Assembly (NCBI GenBank): GCA_913046365.1
Contig: CAJWRM010000009.1
Location: forward strand, 16,016 to 80,015
DNA: 64,000 nt
Source of the DNA: an uncultured Flavobacteriales bacterium
Lineage (GTDB): Bacteria > Bacteroidota > Bacteroidia > Flavobacteriales_D > Crocinitomicaceae
Direction: 5' to 3'
The position numbers were made by a program, and so were the translations under genes. Positions 26,301 to 34,924 of this stretch are shown piece by piece (within the stretch, counting starts at the first letter, position 1; each line of letters opens with the position of its first letter). The notes under the pieces are model-generated. The model was not told where the DNA came from, searched no databases, and saw nothing but the letters and a program-made list of their open reading frames with translations.

Positions 26301-29300
26301 GGTCCTTAACCCCTGTAGGTTAGGACTTCCTTTTACTTTAATTCTTCGTTCGTTATTTTTCGGATCAGTTTTGGAGTATTCCACGATATATGATATCCCT
26401 GTTCCGCCCGCTTCAACAACTGCATTTCGTTCTTTTTTCAGATCAATTAGGTCATCGAAAACAATTTCAATATCATTGGCTGCTGGCCATGCGTCATCCG
26501 GTCCATGGTTATACCATTCCGATACATCCATAGGTAGCTCATATTCATAGTAATTGTCGACAAAGTCAGTTCCTAGTCGCACAAATAGGGTGAGCTCATG
26601 GTCTTCTAAAGTATTGGGTACAACTTCTTCCGCATGCACAAACATTTTAAGTTTTTTATAGGTACGTACATCGAATTGTACATTTCTATAGGCAGCTCGA
26701 GCATCACCATCCTGGAGGTTACATATTTCAAGAACGAGCGACTGTTCATTCATCTGTCTCGCATAAGGCTGCGAGGGGTCCACCTCTCGCTGAATTCCAG
26801 GTGGAACGCTGTAGTTAATTGGTTGTCGTTGTTCATTTTCTTGGATATTTACTGCACCTATATTGAATGTCGTTAAATTGGGGTCTTGCTGAATACTCAA
26901 TCCCGGTTGGGTAAGATCTTCCAAAAACCTTCTCCATTCCCCTCTTATGAGCTCTAATCTGGCAAAACGAACAACAACCTCCTCATCAAAGTTTTTCAAG
27001 AACATACGCATGAAACGAATCGATCTAAAATCCTGGATCCCATTAATTCGTTTTTCATAGTCTGTAATTGGTACTTTGAATTGATACCAGGTTTCTGTTT
27101 TATTTCCATTCGTATAAACCTGTTTATTGGTAATATAATTACTGCCTTCCTGCATGTCATTTCTTCGCAAGCTGACTTTATATTGGAAGTAACTTTCTGT
27201 TTCGGAGAGGTTGTTGTCTTGGTTAATATCTTCAATATCAGGCATATTTGTTGCTTGAGTGGGATATCCAGCTGAATTTAAAGACGTAGAATATTCTATT
27301 GTTGGAGAGTTGCCCTCCATTCCATTGAATTGCTTGTAGCGCTCTAGAATATCTGATTCGGCGCTATCAAAATCATCATCCAAATAATAGTTGTAATTGT
27401 CACCCGAAGGATCTCCAATGAGTTGGTCTTTCGTTCCGGGCGTCATCGTTGGATGGTTATTTACCCAAGAAAGGTAATCTTGAAAAGCTATAGCTTCTTC
27501 AGTGTTGTCCCATCCATCTAATCCGACATCTTGGTTAAGGCGCGAGGCAGGATCATTGTCAAAGGCATTGACAACAACTTGTTGTGTTGAAACACGTGCC
27601 CAATCTGTAGTATCAATATTGTCATCGACGGAAACGCCTTGTGGAGGTAGGCCATTTTCAAAACTCTTTCTTGAATCTGGAAGGACATCTTCTGAGATAT
27701 TACCTAAATTGAAATAGATGTCTCCACCATTATGGAAAGCATTGGTGTCAACTCCTTCTGCATCTTCATTAAAGGGGTCTAATACCCAAAACTGGATGAA
27801 TTCAATATTTGCAACTTCAAAGTCGTTTGTTGTTAAGCCGCGCATAATTCCTCCCCATCTTTCTTCTGGGTTGACAAATTGGCCGATAGAATCTACTGTA
27901 TTAGTCGTATCGTAATTGTACATTCCTCTTTCCTTTGGATAGTAGGCTAAATCCAAGACTGGAATATTCTGAATTCCACCGTAAGGAATGTCTACCAGCG
28001 GGAAAATGTCATTTTGATTTACGAGCCTCATTCGACTATCACTCGTAATTGCGCCACCGTTATCTAGAATATGCTGAGGAGTAAGTGAGGTGCCTCCACC
28101 ATTGAGAACGGGGTCAATAACATACCAAGCGGTTTTCGCTCGATTGAATCCTGCCGATAAATCTTTATTTGTTGCTTCTGGAAATAGGTCTGGTTGCCCT
28201 TGAGGAATAGATGCGAGTCGCCATGCATTGATGTTTCTAAGGTCAATTGCACTCTGGGCTGCCTCAAAGTCATCAATATAGGAGGTTCCTTCTTTTTCAA
28301 TTGCTTTGGGTTGACCAGGGATTAAATGCGCGAATTCTCCGGTAAATGATAAAGTGGACATTTCCTTTGTTGAGATGACTGGAAGAAAGTCAACAAGTTT
28401 TGTTAAAAAAGGCACGTCTGTCCGCAATGCGATATCCGCACCAATCACATTGTTTTTAAAGGGTTCACTTCCAAAGTCAACCTTTTGTGTGACTGGTCGT
28501 TCCATCATTCTTACCCAGGTCGCACCTAATTTCAAACGGTCACTAAACCTATATTGGTATCGGCCTCCAATCATCGATCTGGCTTGGAATCCAAATACTG
28601 AGTTACTCTCTATGGAAATCTTTATTGGGGTATTTGATTCTAGGATACCTGTATTTAAAATTTTCACTCGGCCAAAAGCATAATCTACTGTGTAGTCAAC
28701 GCCCTCCACAAGTCTAATTCCTCCAGCCGTTACTGAAACAGATCCTTCGGGAACAGACATTACGTTGAGCGGTATATCAGAGGTAATAGAGGATTGGTAT
28801 TCTCCTTTAAACACAAATCGATTTTTACTTGGAATCTGTTGTGCTGCTGTCTTCGTTGAATCGTAAAGCTCGTGAAATGCAATTTTGTCCACAGTAATAC
28901 CGGGAATACCTGCCTCTACTAGTTTGCTCTCGAGCGTCTTTCCAAATGGCTCGACCGTTGAAAAGAAGATACGTCCATTTTTTTTATTGATTGTTCCTCC
29001 ATTATCAATTTTGTTTTGGATTTGGTTGAATGGTGCAAAATCAAAAACACCATCGGAAAACGGCTGGTTGTTTTGGTTTATTTTATCCATATCGATAAGT
29101 GTAACAATCTGCTTTGTATCAACACCATCTAGGGGGATAATAGGAAGCTCAACAGAGGTTTCAGGATTGTTATATAGAACGTCGATCTTGAACCCTAATT
29201 GATCCACTTGATAAGCACCAATCGAGTAGACATTTTTCATCATGAGGTCCCAGATCTTGTTGTTGGGGTTTGTGATTGTTGGTTTTAGTAATTTTAGAAT

Positions 29301-30743
29301 AAGTGCATCTTGACCAGTTGATCCATCTGTTGAAAACTCGCCCACTTGATATGTCTCTCCGCGATAAGTGTACTCATACGCCACAGATAAAATCTCATCA
29401 TTATTCAAAGGGCTATTCAAAGAAATATATCCGAGAAGTGCATTATAGGTAAAATCACTTGTTTCAAGTCTTCTCGCATTTTCAAGTTTTTCATATTCAA
29501 CGGCTTGCTCGAATGGGCCAGGACTCGAAAATTGAGAACTTAGCGTACCTACTGAATTGGCAAATCCTCTTATTGTTGGTTGATTTGCAGCCCAGCTGTA
29601 CAGATCATTAGCCTCGTTACGTGGAATCTCATTTACGGAATACCCACCTGGATTTCCTTGACAATTCTCTAGCTTTGCTTCCCCGAGATCTGAAAATGAG
29701 ATTACGTTTCTTGTGTTTTCAATGCTATTGTTTCTGTTTGTCACCCAGACCTCGATTCTGGTAATATACATTGTCGAGCTTACTACAGGCAAGGTGGACA
29801 TAGCCTCATCATAATGTTGCTGGTGGTAGAGGTTCAGGAAGTAGTGTCTATTTGCTTCATAATTGTCGGCACTAAGCTCGAATTCTTGAATTTGGGCTTT
29901 ACCACTTACATTGATTTCATTTCTTTTTCCTTTTGATGAGGCAGCAATTAGGTCCACTGTGGCACGACCAAATTTAAGCTGTGTTTTCGCACCAAATAAG
30001 GTTTGTGAACCTTGAATAAGAGAGGTAGGAAGGTCTAAAGCAACATTACCTAGCGCAATTTTTTGAAGAATTTGATCTTCATCCCCTGTATGTTCTAGAG
30101 TTGAAATATTTTCAAAATCAAAGGAGGCTTGGGTATTGTATTTTGCACCAATTTTCAACTTAGTACCAATTTGTCCAACAATATCCATGTTGATGTTTTG
30201 CTGAAAATCAAAACGTGTAACTCGGCGCTGTCTCAATGGAAGCAGGGGGTTATCATACCTAGATGAATTTGCCCCCAAAGCAAGTTCAATATTTCCTTGT
30301 GGCTTTATGGTTATTTGGTCTGAACCAAAAAAGTTTTCAAAAGCCTTACTCCCAATCTTGATCGGCAACTCAAATGCTCTGTTTTCTTCCGTTTCTTCTT
30401 CGATGATTTCAAGCCAATCTTGTGACATGGACTTTTCTCTTTTGAACTCCAAATATTCATCTAAGGTCAAAAATGATGGATTTCTATAGTCTAGGCCATT
30501 TCCCATTGTTTCAGAAAAAATATACGTTCCGGTTAAGGGATCGTATGAAATGTTTTGATTTAGAGAAGATGGGTCTCCCAAGTCAAAGCTTTGTGTTTCT
30601 ACTTGAAAAGGGTTTTGTGGATTGTAAATGGGAAATGGAAGCTGAATAGTATCTCCCTGAGCAAAGTAGGACCAGCTCAAAAGGTAAAATAAGAGCATAA
30701 TGCCCCATTTTACTGACGTCTCATATGTTTTACAAATTTTCAA
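23388..30743 (-). CDS. sprA: T9SS translocon protein SprA
   Basis: 2451 residues. SprA (Sov in Porphyromonas) is the giant 36-strand outer-membrane barrel that forms the type IX secretion channel, required for export of surface proteins and gliding adhesins. Length and order fit: a signal peptide ending SYFAQ, an early LPFPIYNPQNPF segment, repeated barrel-strand pairs, several periplasmic/plug regions (for example IEKEGTSYIDDFEAAQSAIDLR), and a C-terminal strand region ending FKIRFNLAGVQ. The start is TTG at 30743, just after the ruvA stop. The only nearby ATG (30698) would leave a signal peptide with no positive n-region, so TTG is preferred. It sits in the flavobacterial ruvA-sprA neighbourhood. 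Cargo in this window are the proteins at 4292-7210 and 37807-39921. Confidence 0.96.
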   Translation of the reverse strand: MKICKTYETSVKWGIMLLFYLLSWSYFAQGDTIQLPFPIYNPQNPFQVETQSFDLGDPSSLNQNISYDPLTGTYIFSETMGNGLDYRNPSFLTLDEYLEFKREKSMSQDWLEIIEEETEENRAFELPIKIGSKAFENFFGSDQITIKPQGNIELALGANSSRYDNPLLPLRQRRVTRFDFQQNINMDIVGQIGTKLKIGAKYNTQASFDFENISTLEHTGDEDQILQKIALGNVALDLPTSLIQGSQTLFGAKTQLKFGRATVDLIAASSKGKRNEINVSGKAQIQEFELSADNYEANRHYFLNLYHQQHYDEAMSTLPVVSSTMYITRIEVWVTNRNNSIENTRNVISFSDLGEAKLENCQGNPGGYSVNEIPRNEANDLYSWAANQPTIRGFANSVGTLSSQFSSPGPFEQAVEYEKLENARRLETSDFTYNALLGYISLNSPLNNDEILSVAYEYTYRGETYQVGEFSTDGSTGQDALILKLLKPTITNPNNKIWDLMMKNVYSIGAYQVDQLGFKIDVLYNNPETSVELPIIPLDGVDTKQIVTLIDMDKINQNNQPFSDGVFDFAPFNQIQNKIDNGGTINKKNGRIFFSTVEPFGKTLESKLVEAGIPGITVDKIAFHELYDSTKTAAQQIPSKNRFVFKGEYQSSITSDIPLNVMSVPEGSVSVTAGGIRLVEGVDYTVDYAFGRVKILNTGILESNTPIKISIESNSVFGFQARSMIGGRYQYRFSDRLKLGATWVRMMERPVTQKVDFGSEPFKNNVIGADIALRTDVPFLTKLVDFLPVISTKEMSTLSFTGEFAHLIPGQPKAIEKEGTSYIDDFEAAQSAIDLRNINAWRLASIPQGQPDLFPEATNKDLSAGFNRAKTAWYVIDPVLNGGGTSLTPQHILDNGGAITSDSRMRLVNQNDIFPLVDIPYGGIQNIPVLDLAYYPKERGMYNYDTTNTVDSIGQFVNPEERWGGIMRGLTTNDFEVANIEFIQFWVLDPFNEDAEGVDTNAFHNGGDIYFNLGNISEDVLPDSRKSFENGLPPQGVSVDDNIDTTDWARVSTQQVVVNAFDNDPASRLNQDVGLDGWDNTEEAIAFQDYLSWVNNHPTMTPGTKDQLIGDPSGDNYNYYLDDDFDSAESDILERYKQFNGMEGNSPTIEYSTSLNSAGYPTQATNMPDIEDINQDNNLSETESYFQYKVSLRRNDMQEGSNYITNKQVYTNGNKTETWYQFKVPITDYEKRINGIQDFRSIRFMRMFLKNFDEEVVVRFARLELIRGEWRRFLEDLTQPGLSIQQDPNLTTFNIGAVNIQENEQRQPINYSVPPGIQREVDPSQPYARQMNEQSLVLEICNLQDGDARAAYRNVQFDVRTYKKLKMFVHAEEVVPNTLEDHELTLFVRLGTDFVDNYYEYELPMDVSEWYNHGPDDAWPAANDIEIVFDDLIDLKKERNAVVEAGGTGISYIVEYSKTDPKNNERRIKVKGSPNLQGLRTIMIGVRNPLKNDPNNIWQPDDGEAECVNVWVNEMRLTDFVSEGGSAAVGQLQLKLADFANINASGNYSGINWGSVDSRVQDRQRNEQIGFDLNSTFQLGQFFGKQARVSLPFFYGYSLGLVNPEYDPFNPDIKLADYDDATRRQRMKLGQDFNERKSFNFTNVRKEAKAGSKNHFWRLSNWAASYAYAENLQRDFNTKKDLTKTWTGALNYNYTFKGKPFQPFKKWKPVQKSKYLKLIKDFNLFLMPKNMSFTNDYSRIYNERQVRNNLVPDYEFDPIFLKRFDWNRKYEIGYDITRNLKTTFSARNQSIFEEGNNSVDRNENPEGYQEFLDTIRSQMSTLGKTMQYNQNFTVNYKIPFNKFPLTNWINANIKYTGGYNWSRAPLGQSDFGNTIQNSRNINMTTQANFVNLYNKVPFFKKILSDGRNSRGRLNPRSGPGSRNSGGTEQNTQPEENKKWEWIIVEDLEPDQPLDSMNKEELKAYKKKNRAHKRKVRKEERAKRKVPKIIGFFARIIMTVRNISGTYALNDGTILPGYGEESRFLGMNSSTSQLSGFVFGQQGYDIFGRSNGYSISNLATENDWLIRNENLNTQYATTHTANLTMRATLEPFKDVNIDLNLNRNYSDNSGEFYRWNESTAAFEGQSQFQTSTLTYSTITWGTSFIKQGAQYESSVFDALLNNRTGVSQLIGGQNSNSSLTSPGGYYSGYSGSQQDVVLGSFMTAFNNSTINDRNIDPMQSLPLPNWSVNYSGLTKYKWTKKFLKSFIVRHGYSSTVSINGMQTNLNSESDAQGHLTALDIDNNYIPEMQIQNVVISERFSPLIGIDANWIIGNHTLQTRFEYKKDRQATLALSNNQVTESLSEEIVIGTAARIKDVKLPFRNIKSSDVNIKFDFSFRDNLTVIRKIVENTNQATAGQKTVAIKISADYNITNNLTLMFYYDQNLNTPKVQTSYPTGNINTGFKIRFNLAGVQ

Positions 30744-30744
30744 T

Positions 30745-31320
30745 TTACAATAGCTTCAGTGCTTCTTTTATGAGCTCTTCAACAGAATTAGCTCCAGAAT
30801 CCAACTTGTTTAAAGTTTTTTCTGCAGCTTTTTTGTCGAACCCTAGAGAAACTAAAGCATTTAACGCGTCAAATCTGTTTGTATTGTTTGTTCCATTAAT
30901 ATTTTCCACGTCTGATTCGAATGCCAAAACCTTGCCTTTTAAATCAATAATTACTCGCTGTGCAGTTTTTGCACCAATTCCTTTGACACTCTGTATTGTG
31001 GCTACATCATCACTTTGGATAGCATGCGCTACATCTGCAGGTGTAAGGGAAGAAAGCATAATCATTGCGGTGTTTGGTCCTATACCTGAAACACTTATAA
31101 GAAGGTTGAACATGTCTCGTTCTTCTTTTGTGTAAAAGCCATAAAGCAGCTGAGCATCCTCTCTTACGATAAGCTTGGTATGAACTCGGATAAATTCACC
31201 ATCTGGAAGAGCGCTATATGTATTTAGAGATATTTTGATTTCATATCCCACTCCATTACAATCTATTATTAGGTCAGTAGGATTTTTTTCAATTAATTTT
31301 CCTTGAATTTGAGCAATCAT
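30745..31320 (-). CDS. ruvA: Holliday junction branch migration protein RuvA
   Basis: 191 residues. RuvA tetramers bind four-way DNA junctions and load the RuvB motor for branch migration in recombination repair. An N-terminal OB-fold domain (residues 1-~63) starts MIAQIQGKLIEK. Two helix-hairpin-helix motifs follow, seen as LISVSGIGPNTAMIML and IQSVKGIGAKTAQRVI, and after a linker there is the small C-terminal RuvB-contact domain (ALNALVSLGFDKKAAEKTL). The length is normal. ATG start at 31320, 2 nt after the maeB stop; ruvB and ruvC are elsewhere. Confidence 0.97.
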   Translation of the reverse strand: MIAQIQGKLIEKNPTDLIIDCNGVGYEIKISLNTYSALPDGEFIRVHTKLIVREDAQLLYGFYTKEERDMFNLLISVSGIGPNTAMIMLSSLTPADVAHAIQSDDVATIQSVKGIGAKTAQRVIIDLKGKVLAFESDVENINGTNNTNRFDALNALVSLGFDKKAAEKTLNKLDSGANSVEELIKEALKLL

Positions 31321-31322
31321 AA

Positions 31323-33587
31323 TTATTTGTTTTTTGCGTCGATTACAGCAATTTTAACCATGTTAGTGATTTCTCGAACACTAGCGCCTAGCTGTAGAAT
31401 GTGAATCGATTTTTTTAGGCCAATTAGAATGGGGCCTACAGCATCTCCATCTACCATATTTTGAAGCAGCTTATATGAAATATTGCCTGCCGATAGATTA
31501 GGAAATATCAGTGTGTTCACATCTCTATTGGCAATTTGTGAGAAAGAAAACTTTTCGTTCATTAGATCTGAGTCAAGCGCGAAGTTGGCTTGGACTTCAC
31601 CATCAACAATAATATTGGGGTGATTTTCATGTAATACCTTTACAGCTTCAGCCATTTTTTCCGCATCTGCACCAGGGGAAGAACCGAAGTTAGAGTAGCT
31701 CAATAGCGCGATTCGCGGATTTACCTGAAATTTCCTTATTGTTTTCGCTACATTAACCGTAATCTCAGCTAATTCTTCTGCTGTTGGATTTAGGTTGATC
31801 GTAGTATCAGCCAAAAATAAAGGACCTCGCTTTGTATTGAGGATATACATACCCGAAATAACTTTGACATCTTTTTGCATTCCGACTGAGCTTAAAGCTG
31901 GTTTGATACAAGATCTATATCCTCTTGTTACACCAGTAATCATAGCGTCAGCATCACCCTCGTTGACCATCATAGAGCCGAAATAATTTCGTTCTCTCAT
32001 GATCTGAATGGCTTCAAATTCAGTAAAGCCCTTTCTTTTTCTCATTTCAAAGAAGGACTGCCCATAAAGCTCTCTACGCTCAATTTCTTCATCACCTTTT
32101 GGGTCAACAATTTCAACCTCAGGAAGCTCAATTGCATACTCTTCCATAAGCTCTAGGATTTTCGATTTTCTGCCTAGCAGCACTGGAATGGCGATTCCTT
32201 CTTCGTAGGAAATTTGAGCTGCTTTCAGAATTTTGATATTGTCTCCTTCTGTAAAAACTACTTTTTTCGGACTACTCTGAGCTTTTAGGGTAATATCTCT
32301 AAGAAGCTTATTATCAAGACCAAGTCTTTTTTTGAGTTTGTGCTCGTATTTTCCCCAATCCGTGATTGGCTCTTTCGCTACGTTTGATTCCATTGCAGCT
32401 TTTGCTACGGCGGGAGCTACCTTATAAATTAATCTTGGATCAAGAGGTTTTGGAATAATCTGTTCTTTTCCAAACGAAATAGATTTTTCTCCATATGCCT
32501 CAATAACTTCCTCTGGTATGGTTTCTTTTGCTAGCTCGGCAATTGCATGAACCGCCGCAAGTTTCATCTCTTCGTTGATTGTGGTGGCTCGCACATCTAA
32601 GGCCCCTCTGAAAATAAAAGGGAACCCGAGAACATTATTTACTTGGTTAGGATGATCTGAACGTCCGGTCGCCATGATAATATCTTTTCTTGCGGCGGTT
32701 GCTTGTTTGTAGGATATTTCAGGCTCTGGATTAGCCAGAGCAAAAACAATGGGGTTTTTTGCCATATCAGCGATCATATCCTTTGATACCAAACCTGCCC
32801 TTGAAAGTCCTAAAAATACATCGGCTTTTTTGAAGGCATCACTGAAATTAATATCAGATTTATGCACGGCATATGGAGCTTTCATTTTATCCAACCCTTC
32901 TCTTCCTTTCCAAATTAGTCCTTTAGAATCGTACATAAATATATTCTGAAGCTTTACACCAAGGGAGCGATATAATTTTACACATGAAAGCGCGGACGCT
33001 CCTGCACCCGAGACAACGACCTTAACTTTATCTATTTTCTTTTTTGCGATATCTAGTGCATTTAAAAGCGCAGCCGATGAGATAATTGCAGTTCCATGTT
33101 GATCATCATGCATGATGGGAATATTGAGCTCCTCTTTCAATCTTGTTTCAATTTCGAATGCTTCGGGTGCTTTAATGTCCTCCAAGTTAATTCCTCCGAA
33201 CGTTGGTGCAATTGCTTTCACAGTCTGAATGAAAAGTTCAGGGTCTTTTGCGTCTATTTCAATATCGAATACATCAATATCTGCAAATATTTTAAACAAT
33301 AAACCTTTACCTTCCATAACGGGCTTTGATGCCTCTGGACCGATGTCACCTAATCCGAGGACAGCTGTCCCATTAGAAATTACAGCAACTAAATTCGCTT
33401 TACTCGTATACTTATATACCTCGTCTATGTTTTCTGATATGCGAAGACATGGTTCTGCTACACCCGGAGAATAGGCGAGCGAAAGGTCTCGCTGAGACGC
33501 ATACGGCTTTGTTGGTATGACTTCAATTTTCCCAGGTTTTCCTGAGGAATGATAATCTAATGCTTCTTGTTTTCTTACTTTGGACAT
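31323..33587 (-). CDS. maeB: NADP-dependent malic enzyme with phosphotransacetylase-like domain
   Basis: 754 residues. Converts malate to pyruvate and CO2 while reducing NADP+. The N-terminal ~430 residues are the malic enzyme: [10 protein letters not shown], then [24 protein letters not shown] and the acidic metal-binding [11 protein letters not shown], then the Rossmann motif [15 protein letters not shown]. The C-terminal ~320 residues are a phosphotransacetylase-like domain (from KVVFTEGDN), which in MaeB enzymes is regulatory, responding to acetyl-CoA, rather than catalytic. First gene of the maeB-ruvA-sprA-GNAT unit, with a TATATTTG box 20 nt upstream. Confidence 0.95.
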   Translation of the reverse strand: MSKVRKQEALDYHSSGKPGKIEVIPTKPYASQRDLSLAYSPGVAEPCLRISENIDEVYKYTSKANLVAVISNGTAVLGLGDIGPEASKPVMEGKGLLFKIFADIDVFDIEIDAKDPELFIQTVKAIAPTFGGINLEDIKAPEAFEIETRLKEELNIPIMHDDQHGTAIISSAALLNALDIAKKKIDKVKVVVSGAGASALSCVKLYRSLGVKLQNIFMYDSKGLIWKGREGLDKMKAPYAVHKSDINFSDAFKKADVFLGLSRAGLVSKDMIADMAKNPIVFALANPEPEISYKQATAARKDIIMATGRSDHPNQVNNVLGFPFIFRGALDVRATTINEEMKLAAVHAIAELAKETIPEEVIEAYGEKSISFGKEQIIPKPLDPRLIYKVAPAVAKAAMESNVAKEPITDWGKYEHKLKKRLGLDNKLLRDITLKAQSSPKKVVFTEGDNIKILKAAQISYEEGIAIPVLLGRKSKILELMEEYAIELPEVEIVDPKGDEEIERRELYGQSFFEMRKRKGFTEFEAIQIMRERNYFGSMMVNEGDADAMITGVTRGYRSCIKPALSSVGMQKDVKVISGMYILNTKRGPLFLADTTINLNPTAEELAEITVNVAKTIRKFQVNPRIALLSYSNFGSSPGADAEKMAEAVKVLHENHPNIIVDGEVQANFALDSDLMNEKFSFSQIANRDVNTLIFPNLSAGNISYKLLQNMVDGDAVGPILIGLKKSIHILQLGASVREITNMVKIAVIDAKNK

Positions 33588-33606
33588 CTTAGCTTATTAA
33601 GGGCCT

Positions 33607-33614
33607 CAAATATA
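33607..33614 (-). promoter_or_regulatory. Promoter -7 element (TATATTTG) for maeB-ruvA-sprA
   Basis: Minus-strand TATATTTG matches TAnnTTTG 20 nt before the maeB ATG. No clear -33 TTG. Confidence 0.45.
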
Positions 33615-33664
33615 CGAAATACGAGGCTTATAAAACCTAAGAAGTTTAAGATGAACGGTTTTTT

Positions 33665-34918
33665 CTATAGACCTAGTAGTATTTCTTTTGGGTCTTTTGA
33701 TCCAAAGATCATTTTGTCAGGATTTTCTAGCATTTCTTTCACTTTTACGAGAAAGCTTACTGATTCCTTGCCGTCGATGATTCTATGGTCATAGGAGAGT
33801 GCAAGATACATGATTGGTCTTATCTCAACCTGACCGCCTATTGCAACAGGTCTCTCTACAATATTATGCATACCCAAAATGGCCGATTGTGGAGGATTTA
33901 TAATGGGCGTTGATAGCATGGAGCCAAAAACACCTCCGTTCGTTATTGTAAACGTACCTCCAGTCATTTCATCAGGGGTGATCTTTCCGTCTCTTGCCTT
34001 TATCGCGAGTCTTTTGATTTCTCGTTCTATTTCCGCAAGACTCATACTTTCAGCATTTCTTACAACGGGAACCATTAGTCCTTTCGGAGAGGAAACAGCA
34101 ATACCTATGTCAGCGTATTCATGAAGGATGATTTCCTTTCCATCAATTTGCGCATTTACGGAAGGGTAAATTTGCAATGCTTCTGTTACTGCTTTTGTGA
34201 AAAAGGACATGAATCCAAGATTAACCTCATGTTTCTTTGCAAAAGCTTCTTTGTACTTCTTTCTTAGATCCATGATTGGTTTCATGTCTATTTCGTTGAA
34301 AGTCGTGAGCATTGCCGTTTCATTTTTCACAGAAACCAAGCGTTCTGCAATTTTTCGTCTGAGCATAGAAAGTTTTTCTCTTGAAACCTCTCGGCTACCA
34401 GACCAGCTATCAGTGGAGGGCATTTCAATACCTCCTGATAATGCGTTAAGTACATCGCTTTTTAGAATTCTTCCATCTTTCCCGGTTCCAGAAACTTGTC
34501 CAACTTGAACATTGTTTTCAGACATTATTTTAGCAGCTGCCGGACTTGGAACACCAGTAGCATATGTGCTTTTTATAGGTTCAGGTTTTGCAGTTTCCTT
34601 TTCAATAATGGCTGCTTCTTTCACTTCTTTTTTAGCTTCCGTCACAGGTGCCGTTACTACTGCTGTTTCAGGTGCCTTAGCTGACGTATCAATAACACAA
34701 ACAACTTGTCCAACTTGAACAACGTCTCCCTCCTCAGCCTTGAATTGAATGGTTCCACTTTCTTCCGCAGGAAGCTCAAGTGTAGCTTTGTCTGAATCAA
34801 CTTCAGCTATTGCCTGATCTTTTTCAACATAATCTCCCTCGCTTACGAGCCAAGCTGCGATTTCAACCTCTGAAATCGATTCGCCCGGACTAGGAACTTT
34901 CATTTCTAACAAACTCAT
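33665..34918 (-). CDS. sucB: Dihydrolipoyllysine-residue succinyltransferase (E2 of 2-oxoglutarate dehydrogenase)
   Basis: 417 residues. E2 core of the 2-oxoglutarate dehydrogenase complex, passing the succinyl group to CoA. The N-terminal lipoyl domain carries the modified lysine in [12 protein letters not shown] (about residue 45). An Ala/Thr/Pro/Glu-rich linker follows, then the peripheral subunit-binding domain around [12 protein letters not shown], and the CAT domain with the catalytic histidine/aspartate in [10 protein letters not shown] near the end. Single lipoyl domain, normal length. It lies 6 nt after sucA in a two-gene operon; the E3 component lpd is not in the window. Confidence 0.96.
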   Translation of the reverse strand: MSLLEMKVPSPGESISEVEIAAWLVSEGDYVEKDQAIAEVDSDKATLELPAEESGTIQFKAEEGDVVQVGQVVCVIDTSAKAPETAVVTAPVTEAKKEVKEAAIIEKETAKPEPIKSTYATGVPSPAAAKIMSENNVQVGQVSGTGKDGRILKSDVLNALSGGIEMPSTDSWSGSREVSREKLSMLRRKIAERLVSVKNETAMLTTFNEIDMKPIMDLRKKYKEAFAKKHEVNLGFMSFFTKAVTEALQIYPSVNAQIDGKEIILHEYADIGIAVSSPKGLMVPVVRNAESMSLAEIEREIKRLAIKARDGKITPDEMTGGTFTITNGGVFGSMLSTPIINPPQSAILGMHNIVERPVAIGGQVEIRPIMYLALSYDHRIIDGKESVSFLVKVKEMLENPDKMIFGSKDPKEILLGL

Positions 34919-34924
34919 TTCGTA

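Noticed and set aside
30725..31135. A 136-codon plus-strand frame
   Set aside because: Antisense to ruvA and the start of sprA; Ser/Phe-rich composition typical of a shadow frame.
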